From positions 54,221,001 through 54,285,000 of the forward strand of contig CM043697.1 of assembly GCA_023935145.1 (NCBI GenBank): 64,000 nt of DNA. Direction: 5' to 3'. Below, piece after piece: positions 45,693 to 54,827 of this stretch. Made by a program: the position numbers and the translations under genes. This stretch comes from Bretschneidera sinensis (taxonomy: Eukaryota > Streptophyta > Magnoliopsida > Brassicales > Akaniaceae). Under the pieces are notes generated by a model. It was not told the origin of the DNA. It saw only the letters and a list, made by a program, of their open reading frames with translations, and searched no databases. The first letter of the stretch is position 1. Every line of letters starts with the position of its first letter.

Positions 45693-46870
45693 TATTTACC
45701 CTTATTTGATTTTAATTATAACAAAACATTGCTTTAACTATGCTAACAGTTTTATCTAAGTGTTTTTTATTAAGCTAAGCATCCAACTCAAGGACAAGAT
45801 GTAATTTAAGCATAAAGAAGAAGATATCGCACTTGAGAGACATTCGAAAGAAGATCGAAGACCAAGTTTAGATTCTAAGGTAGTTTACCTTTATATGTAA
45901 ATCTCTCTTTTAGTTTCTTAGCCTTATATTGGCTCAAAAACTCTTTTGAAAAATGTTTTTGGTGAATCGAAAACTCATTTCTGTCAAAAACTGACTTAAA
46001 TTCTAAGTTTTCTAAAATTGACAGTCGACTGTGCATAGTCGACTGTCAAGAATCTGTAAACTGACCATTTTGAAAACAACATGGACAGTCAACTGTGAAA
46101 GAGATAGAGAGTTTCACAGTCGCCTACCTATTTAGACAGCCGATTGTTCAAATCTTTTTAAGCCTAAAATTTCAAATTCAAGAGAGAACAGTCGACTGTC
46201 CTGTCGAGAAAACGGTTAGTTTTCAAAATCTAGACGTGAGATTTGAGCATTTAATGCTCTAAACCAACCCAATATGTGTCTAACGACCATATAAGGCCAA
46301 GACTATAAAACCCCCCTCATATATGAGCATTAAAAACAATAAGAAGAACAATCAATTTCTAACGTTGCTTATTAATACTCTTGAAAGCTTTGAAAAATTC
46401 CTTTGAGGCATTTATCAATCTTTGTTATTGAAAGAGAGATCATCTTCATCTTGTAAAGCATTTATTGTTATCTCTATTTTTTTTCCTTTACATTCAATAT
46501 CAATCATTGTAAAGAGAAAGAGTTGGTATAACTTTTAGAGTGTTTAGACTTTAAAGACTTCCTTGTAACTTCTTTGTGGAAGAGAATACTTGTAAGGTTT
46601 GGGCAACACCCATGAAGGTTCTCGACTATCATTAGTGGATTTCTTCAAGGAGGTTCCTTGAAGAGAGTGGAGGTAGGGTCAGAGTGATTCAGATATTGCC
46701 GAACCACTATAAATGAAGTTTGCATATTCTCTTCCTTTACTCCTTTAATTTCAAGAAATTTATTTATTATGTGCTTTACTTGATTAAATTGTTAAAACTT
46801 GTTTGTTAATTGCAAAAAGTTTTTATAAACCCAATTCACCCCCCCTATTGGGTTTATACCTCGATCTTTA
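45693..46870 (+). repeat. Copia 3' LTR
   Basis: 1178 bp, near-identical in layout to 29434-30753 but with one palindrome module fewer. It contains GACAGTCGACTGTG at 46020-46033, TAGTCGACTGTC at 46037-46048 and ACAGTCGACTGTC near 46189. It ends CCTCGATCTTTA directly against ACAAT and the MULE transposase codons. Confidence 0.92.
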
Positions 46871-48650
46871 ACAATGATGACAAAAGGGTGACTACTGAGT
46901 GTAAGTTAAGGTGTGGATGGAAGGTATATGCCTCTTGGACCATAGAGGGTGATGCATTTTAAATCAAGAATTGTAACTTAGTACACAATTGTGGGAGAAA
47001 TTTTACTAATTCTAAGGTTGATCACAATTTTATGTATGAAAAGTTACTGAAAACGATAATGGATGAGCCTAATATTTATATTGATGTATTGGTTAATAGA
47101 GTTAGGAAGTCTTATCATATAGAAGTTTCATGGTGGCAGTGTTATAGAGCAAATAAAAAAAAACCCTTCAAAAGATAAAAGGTGTAAAGGATCAATATAA
47201 GAAACTATGGGAGTATTTAGAGGCTATTAGGAAGTGGAATCCTAGTAGTTCTGTGATTGTTGATCTAGACAATTAATTTTTAGGAGATTTTATGTCTGCT
47301 TGGATGCATGTAATAGGAGTTTTTTTTGGTAGGATTCAGAACCATTATAGGCCTTGATGGGTGTCATCTTAAAGAAGCTTTTGGTGGCCAGCTTTTGTGT
47401 GCTGTTGGTAAGGACGAGAGTGAGCATATATTTCTAATTATTTAGGCTGTTGTTGAGGTAGAAAACAAAGATTCTTGGTCCTGATTTTTGGAGTTGTTGC
47501 TTAGAGATTTAGATGCAATTCAAGATCATGGTTCGAAATTCATGTCAGATCAGCAAAAGGTATTTACTCTAATACCACTTTATTATGGAAATAAAATATA
47601 TATTGTGTTTGTTAATGATTCTATTTTGTTTGTTTAATGCAGAGATTAGTTAAGACTTTTCCAAGCATGCTACCAAGAGTGGATCATAGATTCTGTGTTC
47701 GACATATGTACAACAATTACAATAAGGAACATAGGGGTAAAGCTCTAAAAGATGCAATGTGGAATGTAGCTAAGGCGACAACAAATATAGGATTTGATAA
47801 CATAATGGGAAATCTTAAGAAGTTAGATGATCGTGCATTCAACTGGTTGATGGGTAAAGATCCAAGGGTATGGTCAAGGCATACTTTTAGCACACGAGCC
47901 AAATTTGATATGTTGCTTAACAAGATATGTGAAAGGTTCAATGCTTATATATTGGATGCAAGGAAGAAACCAATCATTACTATGTTGGAAATGATAAGGA
48001 GGAAGCTAATATATAGATTTCAAGTCAAGAGAGAGTGGATGAGTAATTACCCTGGGAGATTAACACCAAATGCTAAAAAAAATTGGAGAAGACAAAGAAT
48101 AGTGACATGAACTGTATAGTTGACTGGCCACGAGGGTCAAGGTTTGAGATTAATCATTATTATGAAGGCAAAGTTATTGTTGACCTTTAAGCAAGGAGTT
48201 GCATATGCTATAGGTGGGATCTCACACGTATCCCATTCTCACATTGTTGTGCAGCTATTTACCACTACAATAAGATCCCAGAAGACTTTTTGATAAGTGT
48301 TATACCAAGGAGACATATATGAAGGTATATGAACTTATGATTTTGCCAATGCCTAGTCCCCTTGACTGGCCCAAGACAAACTACAATGAGATTGAGCCTG
48401 CACCTATAAGGGTAATGCCTGGAAGACCTAAGAAAAATAGAAAAAAGGAACCTCAAGAGGTTGCCAACACCATTAGAGTTAGAAAAAATGGATCCAAACT
48501 AAAATGGGTAATTGTGGTGAGCCTAGTCATAATATTAGGAGATGCAATGCCCCTCATAACCTTAATTATGTGAAGAAGAAGAAAGGTAGAGGTAGCACTA
48601 CACAATGCAAGGCAACTGCACCAAGAAGAGAAACTGAACATGAGGTGTGT
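46871..48650 (+). pseudogene. MULE transposase, catalytic part (after Copia insertion)
   Basis: Resumes exactly where 29433 stops: NDDKRVTTECKLRCGWKVYAS. Landmarks downstream: VSWWQCYRANK; IGLDGCHLKEAFGGQLL with the first catalytic Asp near 47356; AVVEVENKDSW; SDQQK with the second Asp near 47548; a probable intron (about 47560-47639); then VDHRFCVRHMYNNY, AFNWLMGKDPRVWSRHTF, FNAYILDARKKPI and MLEMIRRKL (47637-48110). A SWIM zinc-finger remnant lies near 48190-48290 (CYRWDL...HCCAAIYHYNKIPEDF). The open frame 48319-48573 holds GRPKKNRKKEP and a zinc-knuckle-like NCGEPSHNIRRCNA in another frame. Frameshifts and stops at several places make it inactive. Confidence 0.9.
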
Positions 48651-49618
48651 TATTGACTAAGTTTGCATGTGTTTATTGCATTGTTTGAATTTCAATTTAA
48701 CTATCTTTATTATATCTCATAGTAATGAAGCTAGAGCAACGGGACCTATCAGTGGCCATCAATCATTCATTTCACTTATGGTATTATATTTTTATTTTTA
48801 TTTTTTTGTTTAGTAGTTGTACTTAGTACTACTTTTGTTCTTGTAAACTGAAATAGTGTATTTTGTTTAGTTTAAAACTATGGAAGGCAACCTTGAAGAT
48901 GTTTTGGGTGAGCAAACTAATATTGATATCCAATTAACTGGCCCTACCTATGAGGTTTAAATTCTTGTCTTACTAATTCCCTATATTGAATGATATTTTA
49001 CTAACACTGCTATTTATTTTATTTGTAGCCAAATGATGTTATAAATGCACAAGTGATTAGAGAACTTGTTTTTGTGGTAAAAAACAAGAGATACATTATT
49101 CAATATCATTAATAAGAGGCATTACAGTAGGACAACAAGTTCTCCAAACGTTCCCTCTTGGTTTCAAGCTTCAAACAACACAGCCACACAACTTTAGTTA
49201 TGGTTATAAGGGTGTCAGCATTAGGAGGTTTGGATCATCTGGTTCAAACAAAAAGAAGCTTTCTAGATGAAATATGAGTTCATATTGAAATGATACATTC
49301 CATTATTTTTTTAGCAATTAGATTGACTTGAAACTAAAGAAAAAAAATGTAGTTGTTTCTTGGTGGTATGGACCACCTGTTTGTTTTAATGTGTGACTGG
49401 AAGTTAAGCTGTTTCTTTTTTTATTTGGGTATTTTGATTAGGGGAACACATGATTTTTTTAGTACCTTTTTATCTGTTACTAATCAAGTCATTATCTTAT
49501 AGTGATAGTGATTGAGTTTCAATGTAATAACAGGGTTGATTTTCTGCTTTGTTTAGAATGATAATGTTCATTGTAATGATGATTTTTTACTTTGTTTACA
49601 GTGATAATGTCAATACTT

Positions 49619-49693
<75 letters not shown>

Positions 49694-51117
49694 ATACACA
49701 CACACACAATTAAAGAGAAAGAAACTGATTGTATTTTTAGCATTCACAATGAGGTTGCATTCACCTATAGGTAAATATCAGAGTTGGAAAATGTTTGTAG
49801 AAAAGTCATAAAACAACACTCCAAACCACATTATTGGAGCTTTGTCAAATAATATCAATGCTTAATTCATTATATCATAATAAATGGTTTCTTAACTTTG
49901 ACATTGTTTGAAATATTTGTCTTGGAAATGTAGGCTGGTTGTATATATGTTCTATTCAGCTAGTCCTATGTGCAAGTAATTCAAGCATTTCCATGTACAA
50001 GCTCCTTAATCATAAAGTAGTAGAAGTGAATTATCGATATTCAGAAGCTCCCTTTCATTTGTTTTCTTGTCCTTTATTGCCAATTGAACCTGAAATATTT
50101 GAACTCAATAATTGCTCCTGCCTTTTTGGGTTTAGTTTGATGAAATTTTGAGAGAACATTTAACTCAGTGGTATATTTATTTACGCTTTCTATTGCATGA
50201 GCTCACTCTTAAATAAGTATGCATATTGATTATTTGCAGGCCATACCACAACTTCAAGATATAAGGGCTAAAATTTTCCCTTTAAAAAGAAAGATTAAGG
50301 CCCTTAAAGTTAAGCCTTCAATTTCACACCAGCTAAAAGGAAAGAGAGGTCATAGTCATCATTGGTGGTTAGTGCTTCCAAAGTGTTAGTGCAAACTAGC
50401 TTTGCTAGAAGGAGAAGATTTGCTACTGCAAGAAAGGCTGCTACTCTGCAAGGATGTAGGTTTACTGTTGAAGAACTGCATAAGAAAGAAGATTCCTCAA
50501 AAGATTGTCCTTCAAGCTCAAGCTCACCTGATAGTTAAAACCAAAGTAGTCAAAATAATAGGCAGGTAAAGAAGGCTGGAAGTTGATTCTTTGCACCTGA
50601 TTAACATTAAGTTCAAATTCAATTTTGTAACATGCTAGGCCTTATAGGTAATTACATGCTATTTGTTTTACCATATTGAAATAGTTCTGCTGAGCCTTCT
50701 AATAACTGAAGGTCTAATGAAGACACAGAGAATGAAATTGAAATAATAGAAGGAAAAGCTTATCTATGGACACCCTTAAACAATCTTGTTGTAGCTACTA
50801 ACAAAACCAAGTCATCTAAACTAAATTCACAAGGACTGCCTCTTTCCAAAGAAGAGCCACTCAACATTCTCACGATAAAGAAAATGATTTCTTTACTTAT
50901 CTCTTTTCTTCACCATGTTGAAAGGTGTAAAGTTTCAGCACATCATAATTGACAATTCTGATGACTAAGAATCAACTTTGATAAAAAAAAAAACGTAGTC
51001 ACTTGTGTCAAAACAAAGAAACAAATCCTCCCAAGCAAACAACATTATCTTCACATATCACCACACAACTTGGAATCTCAGCAAGAAAAAAAATGCAACA
51101 TAAAAATTATCAATCAC
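48651..51117 (+). other. MULE right interior, possible transposase C-terminal exons
   Basis: Short coding-like stretches without clear homology: about 49120-49268 (ends GSSGSNKKKLSR then stop) and about 50330-50538 (VLVQTSFARRRRFATARKAA ... VEELHKKEDSSKDCPSSSSS then stop). Their basic and Ser-rich make-up fits a transposase C terminus, but I cannot show splice continuity. Between them lie AT-rich sequence and a compound microsatellite. A second MULE gene is not ruled out. Confidence 0.35.
49621..49708. repeat. Compound microsatellite (TA)n(GA)n(CA)n
   Basis: TA units to 49658, GA units 49659-49690, then CA units to about 49708, in direct succession. Confidence 0.95.
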
Positions 51118-51975
51118 TTATCCTTTCCCACATTTTCTTACCAAACAAACAACAAAGACTTAAATTTCTTAAAGGGATTCATCAAAAAAAACAAGAAAAA
51201 AAACCATAAGCAATTCACAATCAAGAAATTACTAAACCATATATGCAACAAACAACAAATCAAACGAACCCAAGGACAACACTATATGTGCAACAAACAA
51301 CAAATTAAAGTCAAACAACACAAATTTAATTTTTTAATTACACACCTTAACATGTGCTTCAATTTCGAGATCAGTGATGGCTTCGATTCACAACCTGCGT
51401 TTCAATTTGTTGACGCAATTATCACCGGCTGGTCTTCAATTTCTTTATCTTGTAGACTTCTTCTTCAATTCACTTAGGTCACGGTGCAACAAGAATCATC
51501 AATGGAAAAATGCCCAAATTTTTTGATGAAATTGTAGTCCCCTTGATCGAAGTAGGTGCCTGCTCACCACTTCCAGGATTCTCTCGATTGCCAATAGTTA
51601 ATGGGTTTTAGATTTGGTATTCTCTTTGTGATATTTTGTTCGACACACGTTTCATCATCTAAGAGACTCAATCTTCTTGATATTTTCCTAGAGCTAGTGA
51701 GGCCCTTTGAATTAGATAAAAGAAGCACAACTCTTGATCCATTCTAAGTAAAATTGGCATTTGCAAAATTTGAGAATAAGTCTTATCACGTTAGAAGCAT
51801 GTGATGCCTTTTTGATAATTTTTTTTTGTTTCCGTTGCATATATTGACCATAAAATAGGTATAAAAATTCCATTGGAACTAAGTTATAGTTAAAGGAGTT
51901 GGGACGCCAAAATAGTAGTTTATGGAGTTAAGTGCAACGAGTTAATACTTTAAGTATCTACGGTGCAACAAACCC
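51118..51975 (-). repeat. MULE right terminal inverted repeat
   Basis: Inverted counterpart of 20930-21765. The outer end is GGGTTTGTTGCACC on the minus strand, which is closer to a typical MULE terminus than the left end (GAGTTTATTGCATC). Confidence 0.93.
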
Positions 51976-51984
51976 TATTAATTA
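51976..51984 (+). repeat. MULE target-site duplication, right
   Basis: TATTAATTA, identical to 20921-20929. Confidence 0.92.
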
Positions 51985-52601
51985 TCTTAGTCTTCTTTAT
52001 ATGTTACAAAATAATAATAATAATAATAATAATACAACTTAATTTCAATAATAAAACTAAAATACAATATCAAAAAAATTTAATATTAAGAAAATGTAAC
52101 ATTTTTATAATGTAAAATTTTAATATAGTATTGAATCGATAAAAATATCATTTTAAATTATTTTTATTCAATTTAATGCATTTATTTACACATTGATTTA
52201 ATATTTTTTTTATAAAAAAAACCTTGTTTATATAGTGTAGTAGTGAATTATTTGTAAAAGACTTGGTTATATTCAGCACAAATTAAATTATAGTTCTAGT
52301 TCAAAAAAGAATTAAAAAAAAACTATTCAATCTAGAAAATAATTCTTAAAGAAGGGTATTTTTGTTAAAACTTGATTATTAGTAATGATTTTTTTACTTT
52401 ATTTTAAATTATTTGTTTATATGCTGTCTTCATACTTTAACAATCGATGTTATTCGTGTTTATACAAATTCCAAAATATTGATGACTTTATTAGTGTGAT
52501 AAAAATCTAATAAATTTAATTTAATAATTATTAATATAGTTTTTAAAATAATATATCTTCTTACAAAATAATAATCTTTTATGAAAAAACTTGCTCAGAT
52601 T

Positions 52602-52638
<37 letters not shown>

Positions 52639-53173
52639 TGAATGACTTGCTTATATAAAGTTAAACTAAAACCTGATTATATTAGAGAAAATGTGTAATT
52701 TCATGGATTTAATTATATGATAATTTATTGTTTGTGGAATGGTTTTTTTTATATAAAGTAATAATGAATTATCTGTAAAACAATATTTTAGTTCGAGAAT
52801 CTTAATTCGACAAGGAGAAATTAATTAACCTAAAAACAATTATCATGTAAAAATATTTTTGTCTAGCTAATATTTTTCCCAAATTTTTACTTTTAAATTG
52901 GATTAACATGAATTTAATTGAAAATTGATAGAATTTGTTACCTTAATTTGTATAAATAACTCCTTTTTTAAAACTAGTAGAGAATTTTGGAGAATGAATT
53001 GTCAATGCAATATAACTTCCAGATAAATACGGTCACCAAATAATGAATCGTATAAAACTAAGATAATTCACAACAAAGCTTCAATGTGTTAGAGATTTTA
53101 ATTAAATAAACATGTTTTTCTTTGCAATATGTATCTTTTGAAAAACAAATACAAAATTGATCACAAAATAAGG
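51985..53173. other. AT-rich tandem-duplicated copy 2, beyond the MULE
   Basis: Counterpart in the same orientation of about 19740-20710. The MULE duplication site lies at its left end, so copy 2 was the insertion target. It contains (AAT)n at 52008-52034 and a poly(T) run at about 52607-52637. No gene is supported. Confidence 0.7.
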
Positions 53174-53178
53174 GGTTT
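53174..53178 (+). repeat. Target-site duplication of satellite-LTR element, left
   Basis: GGTTT, repeated at 62523-62527. Confidence 0.8.
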
Positions 53179-53811
53179 TGTTGATGCCAAAAAATGGTTG
53201 GTGCTGACGTGGCTCGGATGTTGACGAGGCCTAGGTGCTGGCGTGGCCTGGGTTCTGATGTGGCCTGGGCCCTGCACAAGTAACAGGGATGAACTAAAGG
53301 CCCTCGGAAGGAGGGGAGGGGGAGACCTCCGAGGGCGCTCTGAAGCTTAAGTTAGCACGAGGGCTTAAGAGAGAAACCGAAGGCTTAAGTAATTGGAGTG
53401 TAAGCAAATAAGTCTGAATGAATATGTGAAGTCCATACCTTGGCTTATTTATAGCCTCCTTGTCAGTGTGAAGGCATTGATTGCACACTCAGGGGGCGGC
53501 GTGTCGCAGGGTGGCCGCAGGGCGGCGTGCAGTAGGGTGGCTGCAGGGCGGCGCGCTGTAGGGTGGCTGTAGGGCTGCGTGTGTAGGCGACCGTAGGACA
53601 GCATGTCATAGGGTGGCGTAGGGTGGCTGCAGGGCTGTGTGTGTAGAGATAGAGGGGCCAGGTGTAGATCTGTTGGGCCGGAGTATGTATAGGCCAAAGT
53701 GTTTATTGGGCCGGAGAGTTTACTGGGCCAGAGTGTTTATTGGGCCAGAGAGTTTATAGGCTACATCAGCGAGCCACTTCTTATCAGGCCGGAGTATTTT
53801 GGGCCATATCA
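53179..53811 (-). repeat. Satellite-LTR element, left LTR (3' LTR in element direction)
   Basis: 633 bp. It holds short internal repeats: a GGGTGGCTGCAGGGCGGCG type of 26-30 bp (53500-53640) and a GGGCCGGAGWGTTTATTG type of about 19 bp (53670-53760). Confidence 0.88.
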
Positions 53812-53924
53812 CAGGCCCCCCACTTCTTCAGGTACTTGTGCCTTGAGGAAGTAAAACGTGATGTTGTTGCTATGGCCGAGCGTTTATACTTCAAAGATTT
53901 GGGAGGTTGGCGACTAGCGACTTG

Positions 53925-54203
53925 GAGATTCTTGGTCGAGTGTAAGCAGCTCATACACTAGGCCTCGGACTTGGAGATGCTTGGCCGAGGGTATGACAAG
54001 CAGCTCATACACTCGACCTTGGAGACACCTGGCCGAGTGTTATGACAAACAGCTCATACGCTCGGCCCTGGAGATGCCTGACCGAGGGTATGACAAGTAG
54101 CTTATACGCTCGGACCTGGAGATGCCTGGCCGATGCTCGGCTCTGGAGATGCTTGGCCGAGGTATGACAAGCAGCTCATATGCTCGGCCTTGGAGAAACT
54201 TGG
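53925..54203. repeat. Degenerate 50-60-bp tandem units flanking the 48-bp array
   Basis: About six imperfect units with the pattern CTCGGMCYTGGAGATGCYTGGCCGAGNGTATGACAAGCAGCTCATA. They look like a diverged relative of the 48-bp unit (GGAGAAACTTGGCCGAGCGTTTGACAATCAGCTCAAA) and grade into it at about 54190. Confidence 0.85.
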
Positions 54204-54827
54204 CCGAGTGTTTGACAATCAGTTCAAACGCTTGGACTTGGAGAAACTTGGCCGAGCGTTTGACAATCAGCTCAAACACTCGGACTTGGAGAAACTTAGC
54301 CGAGTGTTTGACAATTAGCTCAAACGCTCGGACTTGGAGAAACTTGGCAGAACGTTTGACAATCAGCTCAAACGCTCGGACTTGGAGAAACTTGGCCGAG
54401 CGTTTGACAATCAGCTCAAACGCTCGGACTTGGAGAAACTTGGCCGAGCGTTTGATAATCAACTCAAACGCTTGGACTTGGAGAAACTTGACCGAGTATT
54501 TGACAATCAACTCAAACGCTCAAACTTGGAGAAACTTGGCCGAGCGTTTGACAATCAGCTCAAACTCTCTGACTTGGAGAAACTTGGCCGAGTGTTTGAC
54601 AATCAGCTCAAATGCTCGGACTTGGAGAAACTTGGTCGAGCGTTTGACAATCAGCTCTAACGCTCGGACTTGGTGAAACTTGGCTGAGCGTTTGACAATC
54701 AGCTCAAACTCTCGGACTTGGAAAAACTTGGCCGAGCATTTGACAATTAGCTCAAACACTCAGACTTGGACAAACTTGGTCGAGCATTTGACAATCAACT
54801 CAAACGCTCGAACTTAGGTGTGCGCAC
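54204..54827. repeat. 48-bp tandem array, 13 units without indels, with 11-bp inverted arms
   Basis: CCGAG landmarks fall exactly every 48 bases from 54204 to 54780. The consensus unit is CCGAGCGTTTG, a 10-base spacer (ACAATCAGCT), CAAACGCTCGG, and a 16-base spacer (ACTTGGAGAAACTTGG). The two 11-base arms are perfect reverse complements, so each unit can form a hairpin with a 10-base loop, and the right arm can equally pair with the left arm of the next unit across 16 bases. Because 48 is a multiple of three, open frames run through the array on both strands; these are not taken as genes. Confidence 0.93.

Larger units (their letters stand above)
29434..46870 (+). mobile_element. SIRE-like Copia retrotransposon interrupted by Gypsy 2
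   Basis: LTRs 29434-30753 and 45693-46870, primer-binding site complementary to initiator tRNA-Met at 30756, gag, protease, integrase, reverse transcriptase, RNase H in Copia order, a third ORF after pol, and a polypurine tract before the 3' LTR. The pentamer ACAAT flanks it (29429-29433 and 46871-46875), and excising the element plus one ACAAT restores the MULE reading frame (YIHN|DDKR), which confirms both edges to within 2-3 bases. A 7.48-kb Gypsy element (31568-39047) splits gag. Without it the element is about 9.95 kb. The extra ORF, LTR length near 1.2 kb and the primer site point to the SIRE (Maximus) lineage. Many stops and frameshifts show it is inactive. Confidence 0.93.
20930..51975 (+). 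mobile_element. Mutator-like element (MULE) carrying nested retrotransposons
   Basis: Long terminal inverted repeats (20930 to about 21765, and about 51118 to 51975) begin GAGTTTATTGCA and GGGTTTGTTGCA. They are bounded by a perfect 9-bp direct repeat TATTAATTA (20921-20929 and 51976-51984), which is the target duplication size of Mutator transposons. The transposase gene on the plus strand is split into 28597-29433 and 46871-48650 by a Copia element. Removing Gypsy 1 (22378-28279) and the Copia element with its own insert (29434-46870) leaves a MULE of about 7.7 kb. The transposase is frameshifted, so the element is non-autonomous today. Other MULE contents between 48.7 and 51.1 kb are not recognised. 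Confidence 0.93.

Noticed and set aside
49592..49774. Frame containing Tyr-Ile and Arg-Glu repeats
   Set aside because: It is a translation of the (TA)n(GA)n(CA)n microsatellite.
54040..54676. Long open frames on both strands with a 16-residue repeat
   Set aside because: They follow automatically from a 48-bp unit without stops and without indels. Both strands and several frames are open at once, which argues against coding.
54204..54827. Array of dyad-symmetric direct repeats resembling a CRISPR array
   Set aside because: The units are contiguous with the same 16-base spacer each time and there are no unique spacers or cas genes. The setting is plant DNA inside an LTR element.
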